This document shows, in pieces, positions 38,881 through 48,912 of a stretch of DNA of 64,000 nucleotides. This DNA comes from Hexactinellida sp. DTS-2022. Lineage: Eukaryota > Porifera > Hexactinellida. Numbering within the stretch: the first letter of the stretch is position 1; every line of letters starts with the position of its first letter. The stretch spans positions 5,416,501 to 5,480,500 of the forward strand of contig JAPNXP010000012.1 in NCBI GenBank assembly GCA_028753945.1. Reading direction: 5' to 3'. Made by a program: the position numbers and the translations under genes. The notes beneath the pieces are model-generated. The model searched no databases. It worked only from the letters and a program-made list of their open reading frames with translations, and was not told the DNA's origin.

Positions 38881-38913
<33 letters not shown>
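38881..38913 (+). repeat. (TTG)11 microsatellite directly after the BLOC1S6 stop
   Basis: Eleven uninterrupted TTG units start at the base after the TAG stop (38878-38880), within the 98-bp spacer shared by two convergent genes. A stop-codon loss would append a homopolymeric Leu tract. Confidence 0.95.
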
Positions 38914-38918
<5 letters not shown>

Positions 38919-38978
38919 TGCATTGTAAATAATATAAGTTGAATATGGAATTAATAAATATACACAACAAAATATAAT

Positions 38979-41027
38979 TTACAACTCTCCTATCTGTATC
39001 TCATGTTTGGAAAATGGTTCTACGCGAAATTTTGTAGATTTTAAAGTCATTTGACCGAAATATTCAACGAAAATATTCAAACACTCACTTTTCTCATCAG
39101 AAACAGCTGATTTCTCTTCGCATTTGTCGCAAATCGGATTTCTGTTTAGTTTAATCGGCGGTTTGTTTGTCAGACTGCTCACCATCATGTTCATAGCGAC
39201 GTCTTCGCACCTCTGGAATGTATCCACCCATTCTATAACAGCTGACGGGATCTGGCTATAAAATATATTTTGATAATACAAGTGATAGAAAACAGCTGTA
39301 GTATCTATTATAGAGATCTCATCTTTCCCTAGAGATACGTACTCCCAATTGGAATGTGCTGCATTCCATTCATGAGACCCTCCTTCGTAACCAACCAATC
39401 TATCTGGGAATTCTCTCCAAGCGTTGTATCCGAACTCTATCTCATCAGCTGTTAACATGACGTCATAGCCTATGGACAGTATGCAGTCTGTTTGTATCTG
39501 GGGCAGGGGGAGGAAGCGGTTGGTTAGTTTGGTGTCAACAGGTCTCACGGTCTCCAGGGGGGTCTGAATTATACCGGACAAATCTGGAGGGTCCTTATCC
39601 GCATAGTTCCATATTACAACAACTTTCTTAACACTCCTAACAGACCCCAGGATACCGATCAGCTGTTCCAGAGAGCTGTGGCTGTATATAACAGCTGTTA
39701 CCCCTGTGTCCCCTGTAGGTATAGGGAGCATTAATAGGGGGTTAATGCGTCTGGGATCTGTTTGTAGGAGGTTCCACTCTTCGTAAGAAGCGGAGTGTGT
39801 TGGGAACACCCGCTCGTTGAGTATAAGCAGGGCGGATAGCACTATTCTACCGAGAGAGCTGAAATAGCGGGAGTACACTTTAGCCCCCTGGTCCCGTCTC
39901 GTGTCCCCCTCGGGGATCCCATCCAGGATAGACAGGACCTGGGGCAGGAAGGCGGGGCGAAGGGGCACCCCTATCCGTCTCCAGTCCAACACCTCTTCGA
40001 AGGGGAGCATGTGGTTCCCGTGTGTGTACACGGGAACACACCCCTGCATGAGGGTGTCTAACAGATCAGGGGTCGCATACCTGTACCCCGGCAACAGTAG
40101 GCAGTAGCTAGCTCGCGAAAGGACAGCGGGATACTCTGTCTCCTCCTCCTCCAAACAGCGAGCCTCCGACTGACAGAAGTCTAGAAGGGACACGCGGCCG
40201 GGGGCGAGCTCCTGGAGCCGCTGGAGGACGGGGGCTAACGAGGTGTCGAACTCCAGGGGAATGAGTACCAACAGGAATATGTCCCTCTCCCCTCGAGGGG
40301 GCGGGACTGCCCTCTCGGGATAGTTGTAGAGGGGGAGGGACAGGTCCAAACCTGTCCGGTACTCGGAGTATAGGAGCCCGGGGGCGGCCAGGAGCGCCCG
40401 GTCCGTGGAGAGGGAGGGGGGCGAGTTGGGACGGGAGGGGAGGAAGGAGAGTATCAAGTGGTTAACACCTCTGTTCCAGAAGGGGAGCGCCTGGAGGGCT
40501 AGAGAGGTGTGAAGTGGATTGTTGGCAGAGTCCACGAGTGTGTCTATAGACGGTATAAATACACAGGCTTTGCTAGCATCGTTTGTGTAAAAAGGACTGT
40601 TTTTGAGCGAATAAATTATTGCGTTATACGCGAGTGAAGAATTGAATTTTATTTCTTGTTTATTTCCATTGGAAGTGAGATAGAATCTAACTTCTGGGTA
40701 AATGTATATTCGTATAAGCGAATCTTTGTTGAATTCACACCTGTTTATATCGAAGCAACTGTCAAACCGACAGTTTTTATTTTGAACGGGTTTAAACTCG
40801 TGGCTTGCGTCCGGTATTTCGATGTTAATTTCAGAAGGGAAGTTATCCGTATCCATGGTTTGTCTGTACACATTGTACCAAACCAGAGATATTATCAGAA
40901 ATAGGAAGAAGAGAGGAATAGCAAAAGTAGAAACTGGAAGTGTGTTGTTGTTGTTTATCTTCATTTTGTAAACTAACAAATGAAAATGCAAATTTATAAA
41001 TAGAACACGAACAACTATAAGTGTCAT
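38979..41027 (-). CDS. EXT2: Exostosin-2 heparan sulfate polymerase subunit
   Basis: Single exon, 682 aa (human 718). EXT2 pairs with EXT1 in the Golgi to polymerise heparan sulfate. It is a type II membrane protein: a hydrophobic anchor at about 35-52 (TFAIPLFFLFLIISLVWY). ATG at 40964 (residue 22, MKINNNN) is an alternative start. The GT47 exostosin domain is clear: CFDINRCEFNKDSLIRIYIYP, ASKACVFIPSIDTLVDSA, WNRGVNHLIL, FEEVLDWRRIGVPL. The GT64 domain is clear: TAVIYSHSSLEQL, KLTNRFLPL, DEIEFGYNAWREFPDRLVGY, CEDVAMNMMVSSLTNKPP. The DDD metal-binding motif of human EXT2 (LAIDDDIIMLT) reads LSIGYDVMLT here, with one residue fewer. It may be a structural rather than catalytic GT64. Confidence 0.93.
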   Translation of the reverse strand: MTLIVVRVLFINLHFHLLVYKMKINNNNTLPVSTFAIPLFFLFLIISLVWYNVYRQTMDTDNFPSEINIEIPDASHEFKPVQNKNCRFDSCFDINRCEFNKDSLIRIYIYPEVRFYLTSNGNKQEIKFNSSLAYNAIIYSLKNSPFYTNDASKACVFIPSIDTLVDSANNPLHTSLALQALPFWNRGVNHLILSFLPSRPNSPPSLSTDRALLAAPGLLYSEYRTGLDLSLPLYNYPERAVPPPRGERDIFLLVLIPLEFDTSLAPVLQRLQELAPGRVSLLDFCQSEARCLEEEETEYPAVLSRASYCLLLPGYRYATPDLLDTLMQGCVPVYTHGNHMLPFEEVLDWRRIGVPLRPAFLPQVLSILDGIPEGDTRRDQGAKVYSRYFSSLGRIVLSALLILNERVFPTHSASYEEWNLLQTDPRRINPLLMLPIPTGDTGVTAVIYSHSSLEQLIGILGSVRSVKKVVVIWNYADKDPPDLSGIIQTPLETVRPVDTKLTNRFLPLPQIQTDCILSIGYDVMLTADEIEFGYNAWREFPDRLVGYEGGSHEWNAAHSNWEYVSLGKDEISIIDTTAVFYHLYYQNIFYSQIPSAVIEWVDTFQRCEDVAMNMMVSSLTNKPPIKLNRNPICDKCEEKSAVSDEKSECLNIFVEYFGQMTLKSTKFRVEPFSKHEIQIGEL

Positions 41028-41040
41028 AAAAAAATATTTA

Positions 41041-41215
41041 CAGGGATGCCGGTTGTCTTAACGAAAAATTGTAGGGGACCATTTTCGTCAAAACACGGTT
41101 ATAAGAACATCATCTAGATTGCATATAACGTTTCTTATAAACGGCATAAATAATTATCTTAATATATGGTATATGGCAACCGTTTTTCCAGTAGAATGTT
41201 CTTATATCCGATATA
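41041..41215. mobile_element. Pogo-like MITE, family C, degenerate
   Basis: Contains CGGTTATAAGAACATCATC, ATATGGCAACCGTTTTTCC and ATGTTCTTATATCCGATA in the family C order. It lies in the 342-bp spacer between the divergent EXT2 and PGK genes, so it occupies much of their shared promoter region. Confidence 0.65.
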
Positions 41216-41369
41216 ATTATTGGATCAGCTAGGGGCAAAAGGTTTGTCCACATAGCAACGAGTGCTCAGATGAACTATGTCTTTTCGCATCATATCCACC
41301 AATCACCTCCTATTTATAAACTAAATACACATAATTAAGACTAACCAAATGGGTGTATTAGAATAGCAG

Positions 41370-42629
41370 ATGTCTCTAGGCAACAAGCTTACGCTAGAAA
41401 ACGTGGACCTGAATGGAAAGCGAGTTCTAATGCGCGTGGACTTTAACGTCCCTCTCGACAAGAACGGTGGAATAGCCAGTAACCAGAGGATCACAGCAGC
41501 TGTTCCTACCATCAAACACTGCTTGGACAAGGGTGCCATATCCCTGGTCCTGATGTCACACCTCGGGCGGCCCGACGGGAGGGTGCTCCCCGAACTGACC
41601 CTCTCGCCGGTGGCAAAGGAGCTCAGCTCGCTCCTGGACAGACAGGTGCAGTTCCTGGCCGACTGCGTGGGGGCAGAGGTCGAGGGGAGGTGTCGGGACC
41701 CGCCCCCCGGGACCGTGTTCCTGCTGGAGAACCTCCGGTTCCATCCAGAGGAGGAGGGCAAGGGCAAGGGGCCTGGGGGCGAGAAGGTCGTACCCTCTCA
41801 GGAGGAGATTAAGGTGTTCAGAGAGAGCCTGTCTAAGCTGGGAGATGTGTATATTAACGACGCATTCGGGACTGCGCACCGAGCTCACTCATCCATGGTT
41901 GGAGTTAGCTTACCGGTCCGCGCGGCCGGGTTTCTAATGGGACAGGAACTGAGGTTCCTATCTGGTACCGTGTCCGACCCGAAGCGGCCCTTTCTGGCCG
42001 TGCTAGGGGGCGCGAAAGTGGCGGACAAGATCCAGCTTATCCGGAGTCTGCTCTACCGGGTGGACGAGATGGCCATAGGCGGGGGCATGGCCTACACATT
42101 CCTTAAGGTTGCGAGGGGAATGCAGATCGGGAATAGTCTCTTCGACGCGGAGGGCGCATCCATAGTCCCCGAGTTGCTAAAGCTGGCCGAGCAGAGACAG
42201 GTGCGGCTACACCTCCCGACGGACTTCCTGTCTGGGGACCGAATAGCTGAGGATGCGGAGACCGCGGGGGGGCCCTGCGACGGGGAGGGGGTACGCGAGG
42301 GGTGGATGGGATTGGACATCGGACCCAAGAGTGTCCTCCTCTTCTCGGAGGCCGTGGCACGCGCAAGGACGGTCGTATGGAACGGACCCATGGGCGTGTT
42401 TGAAGTGAGCAAGTTCGCGAATGGGACCCGGGGCCTGTTGGAAGCTGTTGCCATCGCAACCAGCAATGGCGCGGTGACAATAATCGGCGGAGGCGAAACA
42501 GCGACGGCCGCCGAGAAGTTTGGATTCGCGGATAAACTGAGTCACGTGAGTACGGGCGGCGGGGCGAGTCTCGAGCTGTTGGAGGGGAAGGTACTGCCCG
42601 GGGTAGCGGCGCTAAGCGACAGAGCATAG
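41370..42629 (+). CDS. PGK: Phosphoglycerate kinase
   Basis: Single exon, 419 aa (human PGK1 417), complete. It catalyses 1,3-bisphosphoglycerate + ADP to 3-phosphoglycerate + ATP in cytosolic glycolysis. Motifs in order: [13 protein letters not shown] near 18 with the substrate-binding Arg/Asp/Asn, SHLGRPDG near 62, [47 protein letters not shown] near 210, WNGPMGVFE near 340, and [15 protein letters not shown] with [18 protein letters not shown] at the C-terminus. All substrate and nucleotide loops are present. It runs convergent to GCC1 with about 72 bases between stop codons. Confidence 0.97.
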   Translation: MSLGNKLTLENVDLNGKRVLMRVDFNVPLDKNGGIASNQRITAAVPTIKHCLDKGAISLVLMSHLGRPDGRVLPELTLSPVAKELSSLLDRQVQFLADCVGAEVEGRCRDPPPGTVFLLENLRFHPEEEGKGKGPGGEKVVPSQEEIKVFRESLSKLGDVYINDAFGTAHRAHSSMVGVSLPVRAAGFLMGQELRFLSGTVSDPKRPFLAVLGGAKVADKIQLIRSLLYRVDEMAIGGGMAYTFLKVARGMQIGNSLFDAEGASIVPELLKLAEQRQVRLHLPTDFLSGDRIAEDAETAGGPCDGEGVREGWMGLDIGPKSVLLFSEAVARARTVVWNGPMGVFEVSKFANGTRGLLEAVAIATSNGAVTIIGGGETATAAEKFGFADKLSHVSTGGGASLELLEGKVLPGVAALSDRA

Positions 42630-42701
42630 CGACCGTATAGTGACATTGTTATGTTATTATATACACAATAGATAGAACAGAATTGATTGATTGTTAACTT
42701 G

Positions 42702-44543
42702 TTAATGAATGTATTTGGCTAGCACCCGTGACTCATCAGCTGACAGCTTGAGTACAGTGGAGAGGGGAACGAACAGTTCCCGTTTCTTGCCCCCTGTCCC
42801 CGTCACGAACTGTATAACCACATTCTTTAGATATTCCAGGTTAGTGCCCTGTCTAGCCAGGTTGTTGTCGAGTCTGTTTATTTCGTTCTGAAGGAAGGAC
42901 AGCTGCTCCAGGTGTTTAATCTCCCGCGTCTCCGACTCCCGAACAGCTGTTTCCAGCTCCTCCCCCCTGGCCAGGGCCCCCCTCAGCTTCTCGCGCTCGC
43001 GGCCCCGCCCCTGCGAGAGGTGCAGAGAGCCGCTGCTGTCGCTGTAATATCCGGACACAGATATGAACTGGCTGACCGCACTGCCCACTGGCTGCTGGTC
43101 TCGAGAGGAGAGAGTCGCCTGTCGGCCCTTGAGTCTCCCAATCTCCGCGTCTTTGTCCGTCAGGAGAGACACCGTGTGCTCTCTCAATATAATCAGCTGT
43201 TCCTCCAGCTGTCCCACTCGAGACCTGGTTTCTAATTCCCGCCTCTCGGTCTCCCTCTCTCTCTCCTGTCCCCTCTCCCTCTCAAGGGACAGCTGTTCCT
43301 CTCTCTCCCCCAGGCTCCGTCTCAGCTCCTCGCAGACCTTATCGCTGTCTGCCTCAGGAGGGGGGGTCTCAGGAGGAGGGGTCGGGGGGCTGACCGCTGG
43401 CCCCCTCCCCAGGAGCGCGAGGAGCTCCGAGGTGTTGAGACCGCAGGCCTCCTCCACGCCGACCCTCTCGCCGCCCGCCAGTCGCAGCACGGTCTGCAGG
43501 GTCCCCCGTAGCACCGCGCCCCGCTCCCGGAGCTCTATAAGGGTGTCCAGGTGGTTAGGGGTAGGGGTACAAGTGTCCCCTGTCTGAGGGGGCGAGGGGA
43601 CAGGCTGTCTCAGCTCGGATATCTCCCGCTCCTGTCCCATGACCTGCTCCTGGTACCGCCCCACTATTCCGGACAGCTCCGCTACCCTGCCCTCTAGGTC
43701 CGCCGCTGTGTCGTCCCTCCGCTTGTTGGCCTGTCTCAGCTCGCTCTCCAGTCGACTCAGTTTCAGTTCCTGTTCCCCTAGGGTCCCCCGCTGCTGGCGC
43801 AGCACCCTCTCGGTCTCCTCTCCCTTGAGCTCGTCTGTCCGGCCGGCCTCTGCCCACTCCTCCACCTGTCTCTGCAGAGATAGGATCTGCTGCAGATACC
43901 GGGTCTCGTCCCGTGAGGACAGTCGCCGCTCCAGATCAGCTGCTCGCTCCCGGAGCTGTGCGGCCTCCTGGGTCAGCTGACTGCTCTCGCCTCTCAGTCG
44001 GACAACGGTCTCCTTCAGGCCCTGTCGCTCCCTCAGCAGTTCCCCTAGGTCCCTCTCGGCATGCTCCAGGTTGTCCGTCAGGGTCCGTCTGTGGCTCTTC
44101 TGCTCCTGTAGAGTCTGTCTCTTGTCCTCTTGGTACTGAGCCTCGATGCGGCCCTTATCCGATGTGAGGGAGGCCACCGCTCGCGTGAGGACGGACACTT
44201 CGTCCGACAGCCCCCCCTCCTCCCCGGCGCCAGAGGGGGGGTGGGGGGACCGCTGGGCCAGACTGGCCTTCAGACTGGTCTCGAGGGTGTCCCTCTCTGT
44301 CTGGAGGTGTTTGTAGGCGCGGACCATGTCCTTAAACCGGCGCTCGTAAGTCCCGGACTGACTCGAGAGAGCCTCCACGTACCGGACTAGCTCCGCCCGA
44401 GACGCGGTGCTTATACTGAGGCTGTCCTCCGTCTGTCCGGACTCAGGGGGCCGCCTGCCGCCGCCGGTGGACTCGTCGCTGTCGCTCTGAGTCGTGTTCG
44501 GACTCCCCGACCGGAACGGGGACATGCTGTCCAACCTCTTCAT
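42702..44543 (-). CDS. GCC1: GRIP-domain golgin, GCC1-like
   Basis: Single exon, 613 aa (human GCC1/GCC88 775). A trans-Golgi coiled-coil tether recruited by Arl1 through its GRIP domain. The N-terminal segment ERRFKDMVRAYKHLQTERDTL aligns with GCC1 RLKDVVRAYKSLLKEKEAL. A long Glu/Arg/Gln-rich coiled coil fills about 60-560. KGRIEAQYQEDKRQTLQEQK matches GCC1 KSRMEASYQADKKKMKQDLE. The C-terminal GRIP (about 565-613) is GTNLEYLKNVVIQFVTG then LFVPLSTVLKLSADESRVL, including the key Tyr. A Pro-rich loop (SPPTPPPETPPPE) is lineage-specific. Confidence 0.9.
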   Translation of the reverse strand: MKRLDSMSPFRSGSPNTTQSDSDESTGGGRRPPESGQTEDSLSISTASRAELVRYVEALSSQSGTYERRFKDMVRAYKHLQTERDTLETSLKASLAQRSPHPPSGAGEEGGLSDEVSVLTRAVASLTSDKGRIEAQYQEDKRQTLQEQKSHRRTLTDNLEHAERDLGELLRERQGLKETVVRLRGESSQLTQEAAQLRERAADLERRLSSRDETRYLQQILSLQRQVEEWAEAGRTDELKGEETERVLRQQRGTLGEQELKLSRLESELRQANKRRDDTAADLEGRVAELSGIVGRYQEQVMGQEREISELRQPVPSPPQTGDTCTPTPNHLDTLIELRERGAVLRGTLQTVLRLAGGERVGVEEACGLNTSELLALLGRGPAVSPPTPPPETPPPEADSDKVCEELRRSLGEREEQLSLERERGQERERETERRELETRSRVGQLEEQLIILREHTVSLLTDKDAEIGRLKGRQATLSSRDQQPVGSAVSQFISVSGYYSDSSGSLHLSQGRGREREKLRGALARGEELETAVRESETREIKHLEQLSFLQNEINRLDNNLARQGTNLEYLKNVVIQFVTGTGGKKRELFVPLSTVLKLSADESRVLAKYIH

Positions 44544-44555
44544 TGCTATGCTGTA

Positions 44556-44730
44556 CAGTGGACGCAGGTTATAAGAACAGCCTCGGGAACTGCAAAAAAT
44601 GTTCTTATTACCGACATGTTCTTATAACCGGCATAAATTAGATAGGATATATGGCAACCGTTTTCCATTAGAATGTTCTTATATCTGTTGTTCTTATAAC
44701 TCTTATAATATAGTGTTATATCCGATACTG
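44556..44730. mobile_element. Pogo-like MITE, family C
   Basis: CAGTGGACGCAGGTTATAAG at the left and CCGATACTG at the right, flanked by TA. It begins 13 bases upstream of the GCC1 start codon, so it must contribute the 5' UTR and possibly the promoter. Confidence 0.75.
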
Positions 44731-45038
44731 TACAGTTGTTATATTGCAAATCGTTATATTGCAGTATACAGTAGTCGTGATACGAAATTTGCTTGCTAAG
44801 AGGCGAACTTGCTTTTAGAGGAACAAAATTAACATTAGTTAATTAACAACTTAATTAACTGTTTCCCTAAACTGTTGCTGATATCTTGACAGACTGTAAA
44901 ATGCTATAAAAGAAACGCTGTCTAATAAGTGTTGTTTGTAATTACTAAATAAATAGTTTAGCGTTACTAGAATACAGTCGAATCTCGTTCGTACACCAAA
45001 GGGACCATCGAATTTATTCGCATTTTCCGAAATCAGTA

Positions 45039-45212
45039 CAGTAGATGTCGGATATAAGCACACCGGTTATAAGAACATATCGGATATAAGCACACTATGT
45101 TGGAAAACGGTTGCCATATACCCTGTATAATTTATGTCGGTTATAAGAACATGCCGGTTATAAGCACCTTGAGTGCAGTTCCCGACGATGTGCTTATAAC
45201 GGGGATCCACTG
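45039..45212. mobile_element. Pogo-like MITE, family C, full length
   Basis: CAGTAGATGTCGGATATAAG at the left, TTATAACGGGGATCCACTG at the right, both flanked by TA. Two subterminal repeats (GGTTATAAGAACATATCGGA) and the ACGGTTGCCATATACCC core are present. It is the reference copy for the minisatellite below. Confidence 0.85.
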
Positions 45213-46199
45213 TATTACAAATGTCACAAGTATTATAAAGTCTTTGAAGCGTGTAGGTTATTAACTGGAAGTTCGTATTAACCGTAGTATACTAAATGAA
45301 GTCCTGATATTTTGCAATTTTAAGCTTCTTTTGCTTAGTAAGCTTTACTACTATTCTATAATTCTAACTAATTTTTATACAGAATTCTAAGCTTACAAAA
45401 TATTACACAATTCAGGTACATAAATTTTAGCGGTTGTTATTTACAGAACTATTTTATTCTAACAAAATATAAGTAAGTTTTATTATCAGTTGCCTGGTGT
45501 GTTTATTATACATGGAATGCTGAGAGAGTAAAATTATATCGAGAGTAAGTATAATTGTAATTTGTAATACCATCAACCGAGCCACAAATTACGATCTTAT
45601 GCTATTATTTAATGATTATTATAATATTATTTGCATAAAGGAATTTACGAAAGCCGACTATAAGATTATTATACACGTGCGGACAATTGACGAACTTTAT
45701 TATAGTAAATGCAAGCCTCCAAAAGATTATACCATTTAATTAATACACAGAAAATGGAACCTTATATTATTACATTGAAAATGCTAGATAATTATTTTAC
45801 TAAATTTGAGTTTACTTGTATACGTAATACTCGTTATATAAAAATGTGACATTTTACAAATAAAAGAATTGAAATACTCTCAAATAAAAATACAACACAG
45901 ATTTCTTATAACTATTGTGTAATAATAATGTAGGATTACTTTCGATTATAGTGTTATATTATTGCAAATTCAATGAACTCATTTTGAATATAAACACATC
46001 TGGCATTATTCCGTAATCCTCCTGCAAACAGCAACACAACTTAATAACGGCCCCCTTGATGCTACGTAATAACAGAAATTGCAAAATGATAACTATCAGT
46101 CATTTTCAATAACTTTGGTTATTATTATTGGGTAATATAATATCGTAAGAAAACTGCAATTACCCCCTGAATAGAAATATTTTAAGAATACACTTAAAC
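45213..46199. other. AT-rich gene-free spacer
   Basis: Nearly 1 kb without an open frame, strong repeat or RNA-like structure that I can recognise. Confidence 0.5.
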
Positions 46200-47266
46200 T
46201 AGTTTATAAGCACATCGTCGGGAACTGCACGTAATGTACTTATAACCGACATAAATTATATAGGGTATATGGCAACCGTTTTCATCATAGTGTTCTTATA
46301 TCCGATAATATGTTCTTATAACCAGTGTGCTTATATCCGACATAAATTATAAGGGTATATGGCAACCGTTTTTCATCATAGTGTTCTTATATCCGATAAT
46401 ATGTTCTTATAACCGGTGTGCTTATATCCGATATGTTCTTATAACCGGTGTGCTTATATCCGATATGTTCTTATAACCAGTGTGCTTATATCCGATATGT
46501 TCTTATAACCAGTGTGCTTATATCCGATATGTTCTTATAACGTGTGCTTATATCCGATATGTTCTTATAACCAGTGTGCTTATATCCGATATGTTCTTAT
46601 AACCAGTGTGCTTATATCCGATATGTTCTTATAACCAGTGTGCTTATATCCGATATGTTCTTATAACCAGTGTGCTTATATCCGATATGTTCTTATAACC
46701 AGTGTGCTTATATCCGATATGTTCTTATAACCAGTGTGCTTATATCCGATATGTTCTTATAACCAGTGTGCTTATATCCGATATGTTCTTATAACCAGTG
46801 TGCTTATATCCGATATGTTCTTATAACCGGTGTGCTTATATCCGATATGTTCTTATAACCGGTGTGCTTATATCCAGTGGTGTTTTGCCAAAAAAATAAG
46901 TGGGGGGGCGCTCCATTTTCAAATTTAGGATTTTCTTAGAAAACATAGGTGAAAATGGGCCCCAATAATGAATTCTATAGATAACTGATAGGAAGGAGCG
47001 CCCCCCCTGGGATATAAGCGCCCCCCCTAGCGAAATAAGTGGGGGGGCGCGCCCCCCCGAGCCCCCCCCCCAAAACATCACTGCTTATATCCGATATGTT
47101 CTTATAACCGGTGTGCTTATATCCGATATGTTCTTATAACCAGTGTGCTTATATCCGATATGTTCTTATAACCAGTGTGCTTATATCCGATAATATATTC
47201 TTATAACCGGTGCGCTTATATCCGATATGTTCTTATAACCAGTGTGCTTATATCCGACATCTACTG
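46200..47266. repeat. 32-bp minisatellite grown from the ends of a family C MITE
   Basis: More than 20 near-identical tandem units of about 32 bp, each made of two related 16-mers (TGTTCTTATAACCAGT and GTGCTTATATCCGATA). The array starts beside family C landmarks (ACATCGTCGGGAACTGC, ATGGCAACCGTTTT) and ends CCGACATCTACTG next to TA, a family C terminus. The array is interrupted at 46875-47083 by a hAT MITE. Units alternate between ACCAGT and ACCGGT variants, which suggests recent homogenisation. Confidence 0.9.
46875..47083. mobile_element. hAT-type MITE inserted in the minisatellite
   Basis: Ends CAGTGGTGTTTTG and CAAAACATCACTG are inverted with one mismatch. It is flanked by the 8-bp direct repeat CTTATATC on both sides (46867-46874, 47084-47091), which is part of the array unit. 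The interior carries long G and C runs (GTGGGGGGGCGC, GCGCCCCCCC) in inverted orientation. Confidence 0.9.
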
Positions 47267-47631
47267 TAGTAACCTGATAGCACAGAAAGCTCTATAATTA
47301 TCTATTATCCGACCCAAGCCTGGCAAGGTCAGGGATTCCCATCAATAACGCTTCTTAATTTACAACCTCAATAAAACAGCATTTGAGTTTGTTTTAAAAT
47401 AGTTTTGCTATTAGGAGGGAAATTAATAACCGTGTCCCCTGGTGTTATGAGTGAATGACCCATAATGTCAATTGTCTTATTTAGATACCTTATTGTTATT
47501 ATGGACAAGCCTGTATTACCCCTGAATACTCAAGTTTTCACATTTGTATAGCGAGTTTAATAATAATAATGCCTTTAATTAATCAAATTACATAAATGCA
47601 AGTAAATAAGCTGTGTAATTAATGTCGCATA

Positions 47632-48432
47632 TTATACAAGTGTGAATACACAGGCAGCGCTCTCGTTTGTTGAGAAGTCGAGGGAGAGATCGCTCTGTGT
47701 GACGTAGAAGGGTTTCATGCTTTGCGACAGAAAGAGGATCATTGTCCGGATGCCCCCATTGGGTAACATGGTACCGACGAAACGGGAATAAGGGGAAACA
47801 AGCTTTGGGTTGTCCGGCACTCGGGTCCGGCGGGCTATCAATGTTGGTTTGCCATCAGGCGTGTTTGTGTTAGCTTGTAGAATGTAGTTCTTGCTATTGT
47901 TGTGCAAAACGTCCTTTATATAAAGCAGAGAGAAGTGTGCATATTTCTGCGCTAGGCCTGTTACCGATGAGCTGTAGGTGTAAAGTAGAACTATGTCGTT
48001 TTGCTCTACTTCTGGCTCGAGGGTAATCATCGGCTCTTCACCCGAATAAGAGTCTTCAATTGATAAGCTGTATTTGCCATCTTCTGTGTTCAAAATTAGG
48101 TGACCGACGAAAAATTTTAAATCTGAAATTTCGCCCATTTGCTCGATGCTTCGTAGGTATCTTTGTGCTTTTTGTAAAAATCTGTTTTCTGTGACATCGT
48201 TGCAGGAATGCTCGTTGCTACTGTAGCTGTCACTGCTAGAAAATGAGGAGTGGAGTTGGAGTTTCCCCTCAAAGCCAGGTATTTGGTTGAAACTATGCGA
48301 GGTTTGTACTAATTTGGGTTTTTCGTTGTGTTTGAGTTCTGAGACTTCGTCTAGAATGTCACAGCTTTGGTGTTTTGTAATTTTCCCATTTTTGTTTATT
48401 TTGGAATCTTTGGAACTGAAGTTTGCGCCCAT
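47632..48432 (-). CDS. Unrecognised, probably N-myristoylated protein, paralogue 1
   Basis: Single exon, 266 aa, start ATG 48432. I do not recognise the family. It starts MGANFSS, a good N-myristoylation signal (Gly2, Ser6). A Ser/Lys-rich disordered region runs to about 80. A conserved core follows: NRFLQKAQRYLRSIEQMGEI, then LKFFVGHLIL, LYTYSSSVTGLAQKYAHFSL, RVPDNPKLVSPYSRF and KPFYVTQSDLSLDFS. The same blocks in the same order occur in the gene at 51859-52680. There is no signal peptide or membrane segment. The core looks like a folded beta-rich domain of about 180 residues. Confidence 0.85.
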   Translation of the reverse strand: MGANFSSKDSKINKNGKITKHQSCDILDEVSELKHNEKPKLVQTSHSFNQIPGFEGKLQLHSSFSSSDSYSSNEHSCNDVTENRFLQKAQRYLRSIEQMGEISDLKFFVGHLILNTEDGKYSLSIEDSYSGEEPMITLEPEVEQNDIVLLYTYSSSVTGLAQKYAHFSLLYIKDVLHNNSKNYILQANTNTPDGKPTLIARRTRVPDNPKLVSPYSRFVGTMLPNGGIRTMILFLSQSMKPFYVTQSDLSLDFSTNESAACVFTLV

Positions 48433-48877
48433 TTTGTTTGTTAGTAGAGTAGTGAAATGATGTTTTATGTCGAAGATGCATCTAGTACCAATTGTCTCCT
48501 ATTTATACGAACCTTATAACTGAGTTGTACTACAAAATAAGAACTCTATTGAAACTGCAACATGCTTTATCTGGCATTACAATTGGGTAATTTTAAGCTC
48601 TCACGTTTGTAATGTTTAAATTGAAATTATCAGTCATTGCTAGCATAATCATGTGCATGATGTGATAGTCAAAACGTGAATATATTCCAGTTCTTATTCT
48701 GTGTGGAAGCCGTCATTTTAGAACTAAAGTAATAGTTCTAAATAGAATCAATGTTGGTCAGAGCTCACATGTCAATAGACGCTCATATAATGATATAACA
48801 CTTTGTTTATTGAACAACTAACATATTGGGTACTTTAATTAATTAAAATACGTATTTGCAATATTTAGTTATAAATC

Positions 48878-48912
48878 AATCAATTATTGGTCATTTTTAC
48901 CAATAATTGATT
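48878..48912. repeat. Perfect short hairpin
   Basis: AATCAATTATTGGT, a 7-base spacer, then ACCAATAATTGATT: 14-bp perfect arms. A further AATCAATTATTGGT follows within about 20 bases. Confidence 0.85.

Noticed and set aside
38668-38970. Minus-strand frame with a poly-Gln run
   Set aside because: The Gln run is the (TTG)11 microsatellite read in reverse; the rest mirrors BLOC1S6.
46836-47081. 81-codon frame on the minus strand
   Set aside because: It reads through the hAT MITE and satellite; the Gly/Pro runs come from the element's G and C tracts.
46200-47266. CRISPR-like array of 32-bp repeats
   Set aside because: The units are contiguous with no unique spacers, and the array is bounded by the ends of a eukaryotic DNA transposon.
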